Positions 1 through 5,792 of a DNA stretch of 6,372 nucleotides are shown piece after piece. The notes under the pieces were generated by a model. The model saw only the letters and a list, made by a program, of their open reading frames with translations. It had not been told where the DNA came from and made no database searches. Every line of letters begins with the position of its first letter. Within the stretch, counting starts at the first letter, position 1. Location of the stretch: NCBI GenBank assembly GCA_946478775.1, contig CAMLDR010000221.1, forward strand, positions 1 to 6,372, given 5' to 3'. The position numbers and the translations under genes are program-made. The stretch is from an uncultured Flavobacteriales bacterium (GTDB lineage: Bacteria > Bacteroidota > Bacteroidia > Flavobacteriales > Crocinitomicaceae).

Positions 1-99
1 AAGCATCACCACGGACATCATCCTCCGGGTCACGGACATCACGGTGGCCGCGGTCATGGAAATGGACACGGAAAAGGTCATGGGAAAGGTCGTCATTAA
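1..99 (+). CDS. C-terminal end of a His/Gly-rich protein (partial)
   Basis: This is the last 32 codons of a gene that begins before the window; it ends with TAA at 97-99. The visible tail is low complexity: 12 His and 12 Gly out of 32 residues, plus Lys, Arg, Pro and Asn, mostly as repeated Gly-His or His-Gly steps. No domain can be seen, so the protein cannot be named. His-rich tails often bind Ni, Zn or Cu ions in metal chaperones, transporters and periplasmic stress proteins, but here that is only inference. This frame was chosen because its stop lies 7 bases before a strong terminator. The other two plus frames are also open through this stretch but run on through the hairpin into the convergent gene, so the frame is likely, not certain. 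Confidence 0.6.
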   Translation, partial: KHHHGHHPPGHGHHGGRGHGNGHGKGHGKGRH

Positions 100-106
100 A
101 AGACAT

Positions 107-138
107 AAAAAAACGTCAGCTGAGGCTGACGTTTTTTT
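107..138. terminator. Bidirectional intrinsic terminator between convergent genes
   Basis: A perfect 14-bp inverted repeat (107-120 with 125-138) has a 4-base loop, TGAG. The core ACGTCAGC/GCTGACGT is flanked by A7 on the left and T8 on the right, so both strands give a GC-containing stem followed by a U tract. It serves the plus-strand His-rich gene (stop at 99) and the minus-strand phosphohexomutase, whose TAA stop (138-140) overlaps the edge of the T tract. The geometry is textbook for Rho-independent termination. Confidence 0.92.
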
Positions 139-1547
139 TAATTACATATTGTTTGTTCGGTTATCTTCAGGATTTCCCTTACTTCTTCCAACGTAGGCGC
201 TTCAGCATAGGTCCTCAAAACAGGTTCTGTTCCGGATGCACGGATCATCATCCAGCGGTTATCATCAAAGAAGAATTTCCATCCGTCAATGGTCCCAACC
301 GAATCAACAGTGTACTTTCCAAATGCTTTAAACTCGTTATTCTGACATTTGGCAACGATTGCCTGTTTCATGTCTTCCGTAATATGCAGGTCATTTCGTT
401 CAAACTTAAATCCTCCAACGATTGCATACACTTCATCAATCAGCTGATCCAGCGTTTTTCCTGATTTCGCCATGTATTCCCAGATAATCAATCCCATCCA
501 GATTCCATCACGTTCCGGAATGTGTCCTTTTACAGCAATTCCTCCGGATTCTTCTCCGCCAATCAATACGTCTTCATCCACCATGATCCCGGCAATGTAC
601 TTGAATCCGATTTTCACTACCTGGTATTCCAAGCCGTAATGTTCAGCAAGTTTTTTTACCCTTGGAGTTGTACTGAATGCCGTCACCACTTTCCCGGTCA
701 TTCCTTTATTCGTTACCAAATAATGAAGCAGCAGCAAAATAATGTGGTGCGAATCAATAAATTCTCCTTTTCCGTTATACAAACCAATCCGGTCTGCATC
801 CCCGTCTGTTGCCAAAGCACAGTGAATATTCCCCTTGGCTTTGATGTATTGTTCCAGTTCCTGTAAGTTCTTTTGGATGGGCTCGGGTGCCTGCCCCATA
901 AAGGACGGATTGTAGTCGCAATGAAGCAGCTGAACATCCGGCAGGATGCGTCTGATCACATTTTGTCCGGCTCCGTACATGGCATCATAAACCAGGTTTA
1001 ATCCCGATTTACGGATAGCTTCCAGGTCAAAATTCTGTTCAATATGCTGAACATAACGCGTTTCAAAATCTACAATTTCCAGTTTCCCGGATTTCTTATA
1101 TGCCGACAAATCAACCGATGCGTAATCAAACGGAAGTGAATCCGGAATAATATCTTCAATTTCCTGCACCAATTCAGGTGTTAACGGACCTCCATAATGC
1201 GCTTTCAATTTGTACCCGTTGTATGACGGTGGATTGTGACTTGCTGTCAGGATGACTCCTAATCCGCACCCCAATTGATTTGCAGCCAAAGAAATCATAG
1301 GTGTAGAAACAAAACCTTTCGACATCAACACTTCAATTCCTTCGTGCAAAAGCACTTTAGCAACAGTTTCAGCAAACAATTCACCTGCAAAACGGCAGTC
1401 GTGACCCAATGCGATTTTTGAATTCCAGTCAGACTTTTTAAGCCATTGTGCCGTTGCATATGCTACTCGTGCTACATTCTCTACTGTAAACTCGTCTGCG
1501 ATGATTGCTCTCCAACCATCTGTTCCAAATTTTATTTTTGTTGCCAA
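138..1547 (-). CDS. Phosphoglucomutase/phosphomannomutase family protein (alpha-D-phosphohexomutase)
   Basis: This 469-residue cytosolic enzyme interconverts hexose 1- and 6-phosphates through a phosphoserine and a bisphosphate intermediate. All four family signatures are present in order: the phosphoserine loop TASHNP at 101-106 (Ser103), the Mg-binding loop DGDADR at 248-253, the sugar-binding loop GEESGG at 331-336, and the phosphate-binding loop RASGTEP at 436-442. The N-terminal FGTDGWRA (7-14) and the length fit the bacterial phosphogluco/phosphomannomutase branch better than GlmM, which normally has FGTDGIRG. Glucose versus mannose preference cannot be read from the sequence. The start is TTG: no in-frame ATG occurs upstream or before residue 75, and the protein is full length at the N terminus. 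AGAAGGA lies almost against the TTG, an unusually short spacing. A consensus -7 box lies 20 bases upstream, suggesting a short leader and independent transcription. It ends in the shared bidirectional terminator. Confidence 0.95.
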   Translation of the reverse strand: MATKIKFGTDGWRAIIADEFTVENVARVAYATAQWLKKSDWNSKIALGHDCRFAGELFAETVAKVLLHEGIEVLMSKGFVSTPMISLAANQLGCGLGVILTASHNPPSYNGYKLKAHYGGPLTPELVQEIEDIIPDSLPFDYASVDLSAYKKSGKLEIVDFETRYVQHIEQNFDLEAIRKSGLNLVYDAMYGAGQNVIRRILPDVQLLHCDYNPSFMGQAPEPIQKNLQELEQYIKAKGNIHCALATDGDADRIGLYNGKGEFIDSHHIILLLLHYLVTNKGMTGKVVTAFSTTPRVKKLAEHYGLEYQVVKIGFKYIAGIMVDEDVLIGGEESGGIAVKGHIPERDGIWMGLIIWEYMAKSGKTLDQLIDEVYAIVGGFKFERNDLHITEDMKQAIVAKCQNNEFKAFGKYTVDSVGTIDGWKFFFDDNRWMMIRASGTEPVLRTYAEAPTLEEVREILKITEQTICN

Positions 1548-1567
1548 ATCCTTCTGTTTTATGGGTT

Positions 1568-1575
1568 CAAATATA
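1568..1575 (-). promoter_or_regulatory. Candidate -7 promoter box for the phosphohexomutase
   Basis: Read on the minus strand this is TATATTTG, a full match to the Bacteroidota -7 consensus TAnnTTTG. It lies 20 bases before the TTG start, so transcription would begin only a few to about 15 bases before the coding region. No good TTG -33 element is seen at the expected 17-23 base spacing; only a T-run lies slightly too far upstream. The assignment rests on the -7 box and its position. Confidence 0.5.
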
Positions 1576-1616
1576 GTTAATGCGGTTGATTTGGGATTGA
1601 AAAGACATTACAAATA

Positions 1617-1653
1617 TCCTCCCCCTCAGTCCCGCTCCAAAGGAGGAAGTCGG
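1617..1653. repeat. GC-rich, partly palindromic intergenic element
   Basis: This short C-rich then G-rich block stands out from the AT-rich gap between the mutase and DUF3137 genes. TCCTCC (1617-1622) pairs with GGAGGA (1642-1647), and an inner CTCC-AAA-GGAG (1635-1645) can form a tight alternative hairpin. It resembles short CCTCC/GGAGG intergenic repeats that I recall as common in flavobacterial genomes, but only one copy is present here, so the repeat call is inference. It lies 32-66 bases past the DUF3137 stop and could influence transcript ends of that operon. It has no U tract, so it is not a standard terminator. Confidence 0.4.
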
Positions 1654-1682
1654 AAAACCCTTTACTAAATCGATATTATAAT

Positions 1683-2663
1683 TTATTCTTTCGTCCAGAT
1701 TCTTGTGTTGAGATTCAAATCCTCTATAATCCCCGTCATCAGCTTCATCACATTGATCAGAATGCGGTAATCTTCTTCTTTCAGTAAACTCCCGAAAACC
1801 GAAGGCTCGAACAGGTCCATGTTATTAAAAACGGCAATATAAACCTGATTATTCCTAAATGAAATGGCAACTTTGAAATGGATCCGTTTCGTCATTTCCA
1901 ATAATCTTTCCATCATCGACGGAGTAAGTATGTAACGACACTCCTGTTCATCAGTACTGTAAACGGCAAATTTCTTTTCGAATTCCGGATTTTCCAGTTT
2001 CACCAAATCGCCTGGTCTGCTTGGGTTCCATTGCTGGAATTTACGTCCCAATTTCCCCAAATAACGTTCCATCGTATCCACATCGATCATGGTCTCACCG
2101 TGGAAATTTTTGTGAAAATCACTCACGAACAACATTCCTTTGAAAATCGTATGCCAGCTTTCCTGCCGGTTTCCTTTACTATCGGTGGTAACCTGTTTGT
2201 ATTCGGTATGAATTTCACCGAACGCAAAATCGGTTGCTTCAAACTTTCCTGAGATGGTATCTTCTGCTTTATAGCGATCATACCTTCTGGTGAATATGCG
2301 GCTTTCGGAATATTCATTGATCAAACCTCTGTTCGGCTCATAATCCAAACGTTCATCTACAAATTTCACCACAGCAGGAATCACTTTCCCTTTAAACTGC
2401 TCTTTGAAGTGTTTGTAAAAACGATTATAACTGATTCCCAGGAAGATTGCAGCTGTAATCAATATCACTCCACCAGCAATCAATGCTGCGTACATGGAAT
2501 CCGGATTGACGATGTAAATGGTAAGAGGAACTCCTGTAAAAAGGACCAGGAAGATGAGGAAGCGTTTCCAGAACTTCTTAGTATAGGCTTTTCTTTCGGC
2601 TTCCAAAACTCCCAGATCTCCGGCGATTAGTTCTGACTGAAGCTGTACAAAATTGATATCCAT
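1683..2663 (-). CDS. DUF3137 family membrane protein
   Basis: This 326-residue protein belongs to the DUF3137 family, whose function is unknown. Two hydrophobic segments near the N terminus (about 35-52 and 57-77) form a membrane hairpin preceded by a basic stretch (KKFWKR). The remaining 250 residues should form a soluble, probably cytosolic domain. Family-like blocks include KGKVIPAVVKFVDERLDYEP (91-110), TIFKGMLFVSDFHKNF (172-187), LVKLENPEFEKKFAVYS (220-236), RYILTPSMMERL (243-254) and DLFEP (283-287). Length and order are intact. It starts with ATG 3 bases after the lemA stop, so the two genes are almost certainly cotranscribed and probably translationally coupled; no separate Shine-Dalgarno is visible. 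Pairing with LemA is common in this family and suggests a joint membrane role. No enzymatic residues can be named. Confidence 0.88.
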   Translation of the reverse strand: MDINFVQLQSELIAGDLGVLEAERKAYTKKFWKRFLIFLVLFTGVPLTIYIVNPDSMYAALIAGGVILITAAIFLGISYNRFYKHFKEQFKGKVIPAVVKFVDERLDYEPNRGLINEYSESRIFTRRYDRYKAEDTISGKFEATDFAFGEIHTEYKQVTTDSKGNRQESWHTIFKGMLFVSDFHKNFHGETMIDVDTMERYLGKLGRKFQQWNPSRPGDLVKLENPEFEKKFAVYSTDEQECRYILTPSMMERLLEMTKRIHFKVAISFRNNQVYIAVFNNMDLFEPSVFGSLLKEEDYRILINVMKLMTGIIEDLNLNTRIWTKE

Positions 2664-2666
2664 GAT

Positions 2667-3185
2667 TTAATCGTTGAATTTCAGGTATTCTTTCTTATTC
2701 AAATTGTTTCGTTTCGCAATCACGGACGAAGGAAACTGGAGCACGGCATTATTGAAGATCTCAATTGACATATTATAGGTTCTCCTTGAAGCAGCCAATT
2801 GCTCTTCCATCTCGTTCATACTTCGCTGAAGCATCAGGAACTGGTCGCTTGCTTTTAAATCCGGATATGCTTCTGCCTTGATCAAGAATTGACTGAATTG
2901 GTTTTGTAACTCGTGATTTCCCTGAGCCAAAGCTTCCGTATCTCTGGAACCGGACCTCAAAGCAGTTAGTTTTTCAAGCAGGTCTTTTTCGTGGGTCATG
3001 TATCCGCTTACACAAGACGTCAGCTGAGGAATCAGGTCAAAGCGTTTTTTCAGCATCACATCAACCGATGCGAAGGCATTTTCTACTTGATTTTCTTTAG
3101 CAATCAATCCGTTCTTGATCACAATAACTGCAACAATCGGAACAAGAATGGCAACGGATAAAGAAATAATGACAATTAACAGCAT
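2667..3185 (-). CDS. lemA: LemA family membrane-anchored coiled-coil protein
   Basis: This 172-residue LemA family protein has one N-terminal membrane anchor (about 2-23) followed by a mostly alpha-helical domain. Characteristic LemA segments are VDVMLKKRFDLIPQL (41-55), the GYMTHEKDLLEKLTALR region (61-77), AEAYPDLKAS (104-113), the SRRTYN helix (133-138) and FPSSVIA (151-157). The tail KRNNLNKKEYLKFND differs from the commoner LemA ending, which has an aromatic-glycine stretch before the final PYF-like motif, but the reading frame is intact. LemA proteins are widespread and their molecular role is not firmly known. The ATG at 3185 is the natural start because the anchor begins directly there. 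The upstream leader has no clear Shine-Dalgarno, as is usual in Bacteroidota. It is the first gene of a two-gene operon with the DUF3137 gene. Confidence 0.92.
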   Translation of the reverse strand: MLLIVIISLSVAILVPIVAVIVIKNGLIAKENQVENAFASVDVMLKKRFDLIPQLTSCVSGYMTHEKDLLEKLTALRSGSRDTEALAQGNHELQNQFSQFLIKAEAYPDLKASDQFLMLQRSMNEMEEQLAASRRTYNMSIEIFNNAVLQFPSSVIAKRNNLNKKEYLKFND

Positions 3186-3253
3186 AGAGGTATTTTTTGC
3201 CGAAGATAGTCAGACTGTTAAAATGTTTGAACTTTCAACCGATTTTTCTTGAT

Positions 3254-3281
3254 CAAATTTGAAATCTGTCTTTTAACTCAA
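3254..3281 (-). promoter_or_regulatory. Weak candidate promoter for lemA-DUF3137
   Basis: On the minus strand a TTG (3279-3281) is followed 17 bases later by CAAATTTG (3254-3261), one mismatch from TAnnTTTG. This would give a leader of about 60 bases. A second possibility closer to the gene is TATCTTCG (3201-3208), also one mismatch, only 15 bases before the ATG. I cannot choose between them. The CAAATTTG lies inside a 10-bp palindrome (3253-3262), which could equally be a protein site. Confidence 0.25.
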
Positions 3282-3288
3282 CGGTTTC

Positions 3289-4218
3289 TCACATTTTAAT
3301 CAACTGGGAGACAACCAATCCTTTACCTGTATTTACATTCAGGAAATAAAATCCTGCCGGTAACTCAGAAACACGCACGATCATTTCTTTCCCCTCGACC
3401 GGTTGCTCCATTACTTTTAATCCGCAGGCAGTATACATGACAATCCTTTCAATGATCTCATTCGATTGAACAGTTACCACATCTGCTGCAGGATTCGGGA
3501 AAAGATTGATCTCAATTGGAGATAATTCTTCGATCCCATTGGTTTGAGCAATACAATCCGCACAACTAACATTGGATGGATTGGTGTAAACGGGATCGGT
3601 TGTGCAAAATTCAGGAAAGGCATAAACTGCTGAAATAGAATAGAAATTGATCGGGATATTGTATAAAACACCTCCCAAATCCCAGCCATCCCATCCATTG
3701 GATGCACACAACCCCCGTTCATTCCAGACAAAAATCCAGTTATCGGGAATAAACCCTGACGAGGTATAAACCCCAATTCCATTCAACTCCATGAAGTGAT
3801 GGTAAATCCCATTATTCACCAACATCGAATCTTTACCTATCACAACAGCATCGTAGAAAAACCCTTCCGAATACAAGTCGTGAATTGTATCCGTAATATC
3901 CGCATCAAAATCCATCAAAAGATATTCGGATACTGAATCGGCAACCACTCCGAACAATTTATTTCCTACCTGACGAATGGCAAAAGGCTGCCTGGAATCA
4001 AAACCCGAATGGACAGGGGTATAATTATTTCCCAGCACTAACGTGTCTTCATTCGGAGAAATACCATACCCACTTTGATACCAGCCAGTTCCCCCGGTTG
4101 AGGTCAGGAATAAACAAAACGTGCATGAATCAGGCACCAACTGAACAGTTTGGGCATATGTCCGGCCTGTCCCTGATATCAGTAAGATCAGCAAAATCGT
4201 TTTCAGGATTAATTTCAT
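3289..4218 (-). CDS. Secreted protein with T9SS type A C-terminal sorting domain
   Basis: This 309-residue exported protein has no recognised enzymatic domain. The N terminus is a Sec signal peptide: Lys-containing MKLILK, a Leu/Ile-rich core, and a likely cut after TYA (residue 22), leaving Gln23. The C terminus (about 237-309) is a T9SS type A sorting domain: INLFPNPAAD opens it (237-246), followed by a beta-rich stretch with VRVSELPAGFYFLNV (281-295) and the final SQLIKM. The protein should cross the outer membrane by the Por machinery and be released or anchored after removal of the tail. The middle region has a DTL-x-LGNNY segment (58-66), FAIR (79-82) and EYLLMDFDADITDTI (98-112), a layout I recall from many uncharacterised Bacteroidota secreted proteins. 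Cysteines are at 32, 35, 171, 205, 219, 222 and 265, including two CxxC pairs. It lies downstream of the aminotransferase terminator, so it probably has its own promoter. Confidence 0.85.
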   Translation of the reverse strand: MKLILKTILLILLISGTGRTYAQTVQLVPDSCTFCLFLTSTGGTGWYQSGYGISPNEDTLVLGNNYTPVHSGFDSRQPFAIRQVGNKLFGVVADSVSEYLLMDFDADITDTIHDLYSEGFFYDAVVIGKDSMLVNNGIYHHFMELNGIGVYTSSGFIPDNWIFVWNERGLCASNGWDGWDLGGVLYNIPINFYSISAVYAFPEFCTTDPVYTNPSNVSCADCIAQTNGIEELSPIEINLFPNPAADVVTVQSNEIIERIVMYTACGLKVMEQPVEGKEMIVRVSELPAGFYFLNVNTGKGLVVSQLIKM

Positions 4219-4236
4219 CGTATTTAGTTTGTGGCG

Positions 4237-4265
4237 TTAAAGTAAGTCTTTATCTTTTGATTCAA
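4237..4265 (-). promoter_or_regulatory. Weak candidate promoter for the T9SS-sorted protein gene
   Basis: On the minus strand TTG (4263-4265) is followed after 18 bases by TACTTTAA (4237-4244), which matches the first part of TAnnTTTG but has AA in place of the final TG. It lies just past the aminotransferase terminator hairpin and partly uses its T tract. The leader would be about 10-18 bases. The support is position plus partial consensus only. Confidence 0.22.
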
Positions 4266-4299
4266 AAAGAAAACCCCATTAGCCTTGGCTAACAGGGTT
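4264..4299 (-). terminator. Intrinsic terminator of ornithine aminotransferase
   Basis: On the minus strand a 12-13 bp stem (4272-4284 with 4287-4299) includes two G-T wobble pairs and leaves a small CAAG-type loop. It is followed by a T tract interrupted once by C (complement of 4264-4273). It begins 21 bases after the TAG stop of the aminotransferase. This isolates the aminotransferase transcript from the downstream T9SS protein gene. Confidence 0.88.
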
Positions 4300-4320
4300 C
4301 ATTATGATTGAAATCTTAAA

Positions 4321-5562
4321 CTACTTCTTGAAGGATAAGATGGTCTTTTCGATAATGGCAATACATTCCATCAATTGTTCTTCGGTCATCACCAATGGTG
4401 GTGCAAAGCGAATAATATTGCCGTGTGTTGGTTTTGCCAGCAGGCCGTTGTTTTTCAATTCCACACACAAATTCCATGCAGTCTTGCTTTGTTCCGTATC
4501 ATTTACGATGATCGCATTCAGTAATCCTTTTCCACGAACTTTTACGATCAGGTCCGTTTTCTCAATGATGCGGTTCATTTCCGCGCGGAACAATTTTCCC
4601 AAACGCTCTGAGTTCTCCGCCAGATTTTCATCGGTTACCACTTCCAAAGCAGCAATGGCCACTTTAGCAGCCAAGGGATTTCCTCCGAAAGTAGACCCGT
4701 GTTGTCCCGGCTTGATTACCATCATGATATCGTCATTGGCAAAAACGGCAGAAACAGGATAAACACCACCGGAGATTGCTTTTCCAAGGATCAGGATATC
4801 CGGTTTCACATTTTCATGGTCAACCGCCAATAATTTTCCTGTACGTGCAATTCCTGTCTGAACCTCATCGGCAATAAACAGGATGTTGTTTTTGGAGCAC
4901 AATTCTTTCGCTCCTGCCAAATACCCTTCATCCGGAACATACACCCCTGCTTCTCCCTGGATTGGTTCTACCAAGAATCCGATTACATTCGGTTGTTTGG
5001 CAGCCTCAGCCAAAGCATCCAGGTCATTGTAAGGAATACGGATAAATCCCGGAGTAAAAGGTCCGAAATTCGTATTTGCATCCGGATCACTTGAGAACGA
5101 AATAATGGTAGTTGTTCTTCCGTGGAAGTTCTGTTCACATACAATGATCTGCGCCTGGTTTTCAGCAACACCTTTCTTTTCGTAGCCCCATTTACGCGCA
5201 ATTTTAATTGCTGTTTCCACGGCTTCAGCTCCCGTGTTCATGGGAAGTACTTTATCGAAACCAAAATAGTCGCTTACAAATTTCTCGTACACCCCCAATG
5301 TGTCATTATAAAAAGCACGGGATGTAAGCGTCAGTGTTTGCGCCTGATCTGTTAAAGCTTTTACAATTTTCGGGTGGCAGTGACCCTGGTTTACCGCCGA
5401 ATAAGCAGACAGGAAATCAAAATATTTTTTTCCTTCAACGTCCCAAACATAAACTCCTTCTCCTTTGGTAAGAACGACCGGAAGCGGATGATAATTGTGC
5501 GCCCCGTAACGATCTTCCAACTGCATCAATTCTTCTGATGACAATTTTTCCTGTGTTACCAT
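4321..5562 (-). CDS. rocD: Ornithine aminotransferase (ornithine--oxo-acid transaminase)
   Basis: This 413-residue class III PLP-dependent aminotransferase is cytosolic. It transfers the delta-amino group of ornithine to 2-oxoglutarate, giving glutamate 5-semialdehyde (which cyclises to pyrroline-5-carboxylate) and glutamate. From memory of the human enzyme, whole blocks match closely, including [10 protein letters not shown] (20-29), [16 protein letters not shown] (52-67), [10 protein letters not shown] (77-86), RIPYNDL (175-181), [10 protein letters not shown] (198-207) and [18 protein letters not shown] (374-391). With a constant offset of 31 residues, the human active-site residues Tyr55, Tyr85, Arg180, Glu235 and Lys292 fall on Tyr24, Tyr54, Arg149, Glu204 and Lys261. 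Lys261 (GKAISGG) is the Schiff-base lysine, and Asp232 and Gln235 are in the PLP-binding FIADEVQTG motif. The ATG start is preceded by AGAGGA at about 3-4 bases. It is probably transcribed alone, from a consensus -7 box 94 bases upstream to its own terminator; the unusual leader is described separately. Confidence 0.96.
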   Translation of the reverse strand: MVTQEKLSSEELMQLEDRYGAHNYHPLPVVLTKGEGVYVWDVEGKKYFDFLSAYSAVNQGHCHPKIVKALTDQAQTLTLTSRAFYNDTLGVYEKFVSDYFGFDKVLPMNTGAEAVETAIKIARKWGYEKKGVAENQAQIIVCEQNFHGRTTTIISFSSDPDANTNFGPFTPGFIRIPYNDLDALAEAAKQPNVIGFLVEPIQGEAGVYVPDEGYLAGAKELCSKNNILFIADEVQTGIARTGKLLAVDHENVKPDILILGKAISGGVYPVSAVFANDDIMMVIKPGQHGSTFGGNPLAAKVAIAALEVVTDENLAENSERLGKLFRAEMNRIIEKTDLIVKVRGKGLLNAIIVNDTEQSKTAWNLCVELKNNGLLAKPTHGNIIRFAPPLVMTEEQLMECIAIIEKTILSFKK

Positions 5563-5585
5563 AATCCTCTTTTTTTAAGCTAGTA

Positions 5586-5644
5586 TCACTCATCGCGGAG
5601 AGCAATCATCCTTTCCTCATTTGCAGTCGCAGGAGAGAAATCAT
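5586..5644 (-). promoter_or_regulatory. Two tiny overlapping leader ORFs upstream of rocD
   Basis: The rocD leader contains two short minus-strand frames, each starting ATG ATT. The first (5606-5644) encodes MISLLRLQMRKG and stops at TGA. The second (5586-5609) starts within that stop as ATGA and encodes MIALRDE before TGA. The second is preceded by GAGGAAAGG, a plausible ribosome site; the first has only AAGG directly against the ATG and would start about 7 bases after the predicted transcript start. They lie 23 or more bases before the rocD ATG and are not in frame with it as a fusion. Arg codons occur in both, which is suggestive for an ornithine/arginine gene but not proof. Translation is unproven; they could simply result from the tandem duplication. 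Confidence 0.25.
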
Positions 5645-5648
5645 CCTT
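5593..5648. repeat. Imperfect tandem direct repeat in the rocD leader
   Basis: Two direct copies lie at 5593-5613 and 5627-5648. They match at 20 of 21 aligned positions, with one extra A in the second copy (5631). The copies are offset by 34-35 bases, separated by 13 bases of unrelated sequence. They fall between the predicted rocD -7 box and the rocD start codon, so both lie in the transcribed leader. They could be tandem operators, a repeated RNA element, or a chance duplication; each copy supplies the start of one leader ORF. Confidence 0.8.
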
Positions 5649-5656
5649 GGGAAAAG

Positions 5657-5664
5657 CAAAGATA
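5657..5664 (-). promoter_or_regulatory. Candidate -7 promoter box for rocD
   Basis: The minus strand reads TATCTTTG, a full match to TAnnTTTG. A run of seven T ends 16 bases upstream, giving a weak -33-like element instead of a clean TTG. The predicted transcript would start near 5650 and carry a leader of about 85-90 bases that includes the direct repeats and the small ORFs. Confidence 0.55.
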
Positions 5665-5699
5665 AATAAATATTCAGGTTAAAAAAACAGAAAATCGCC

Positions 5700-5716
5700 T
5701 GTAAACGGGTGTAAAT
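5700..5716. repeat. TGTAAAC/TGTAAAT direct repeat, possible operator
   Basis: TGTAAAC (5700-5706) and TGTAAAT (5710-5716) are offset by exactly 10 bases, about one DNA helix turn, separated by GGG. The pair lies between the two divergent -7 boxes, roughly 36 bases behind the rocD box and 47-63 bases before the desaturase box, a position fitting a regulator acting on either gene. No known regulator motif is recognised, and such short matches can arise by chance. Confidence 0.25.
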
Positions 5717-5762
5717 CATTGGTCCGTCTAATCCTTTCTCCGAAATGAATACTTTTATTTCT

Positions 5763-5770
5763 TAACTTTG
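5763..5770 (+). promoter_or_regulatory. Candidate -7 promoter box for the desaturase gene
   Basis: TAACTTTG is a full match to the Bacteroidota TAnnTTTG consensus and lies 22 bases before the TTG start at 5793. No convincing TTG -33 element occurs 17-23 bases upstream; a TTT lies 25 bases away. The leader would be only about 10-17 bases. The arrangement closely mirrors that of the phosphohexomutase gene. Confidence 0.5.
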
Positions 5771-5792
5771 CTTTGTATTAAAATCGGAAACC

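Noticed and set aside
2..196. A second plus-strand frame open from the left edge through the terminator to a TAG at about 196.
   Set aside because: It runs through the terminator hairpin and antisense to the end of the mutase gene. The His/Gly frame stops properly just before the hairpin, and the two other frames are open only because of the repetitive composition.
153..866. Plus-strand open frames at 153-464 and 522-866.
   Set aside because: They lie entirely antisense to the phosphohexomutase, which carries all four family motifs; their translations look like no known protein.
138..1547. Annotation of the mutase as GlmM (phosphoglucosamine mutase).
   Set aside because: It has FGTDGWRA and TASHNPPSYNGYK instead of the typical GlmM FGTDGIRG and SASHNP-x-x-DNGIK pattern, so a phosphogluco/phosphomannomutase assignment fits better.
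3186..3288. Possible terminator after the T9SS protein gene: AACCG (3281-3285 region) pairing with CGGTT about 40 bases on, and the TCAAATTTGA palindrome.
   Set aside because: The long loop, weak AT stem and missing T tract do not make an intrinsic terminator; some read-through into lemA remains possible.
3474..3782. Minus-strand 102-residue frame inside the T9SS protein gene.
   Set aside because: It is an out-of-frame shadow of the larger gene, which has both a signal peptide and a sorting domain in a single uninterrupted frame.
4304..4762. Plus-strand open frame of 152 residues.
   Set aside because: It is antisense to the well-conserved C-terminal part of ornithine aminotransferase and starts in that gene's terminator region, with no supporting promoter or ribosome site.
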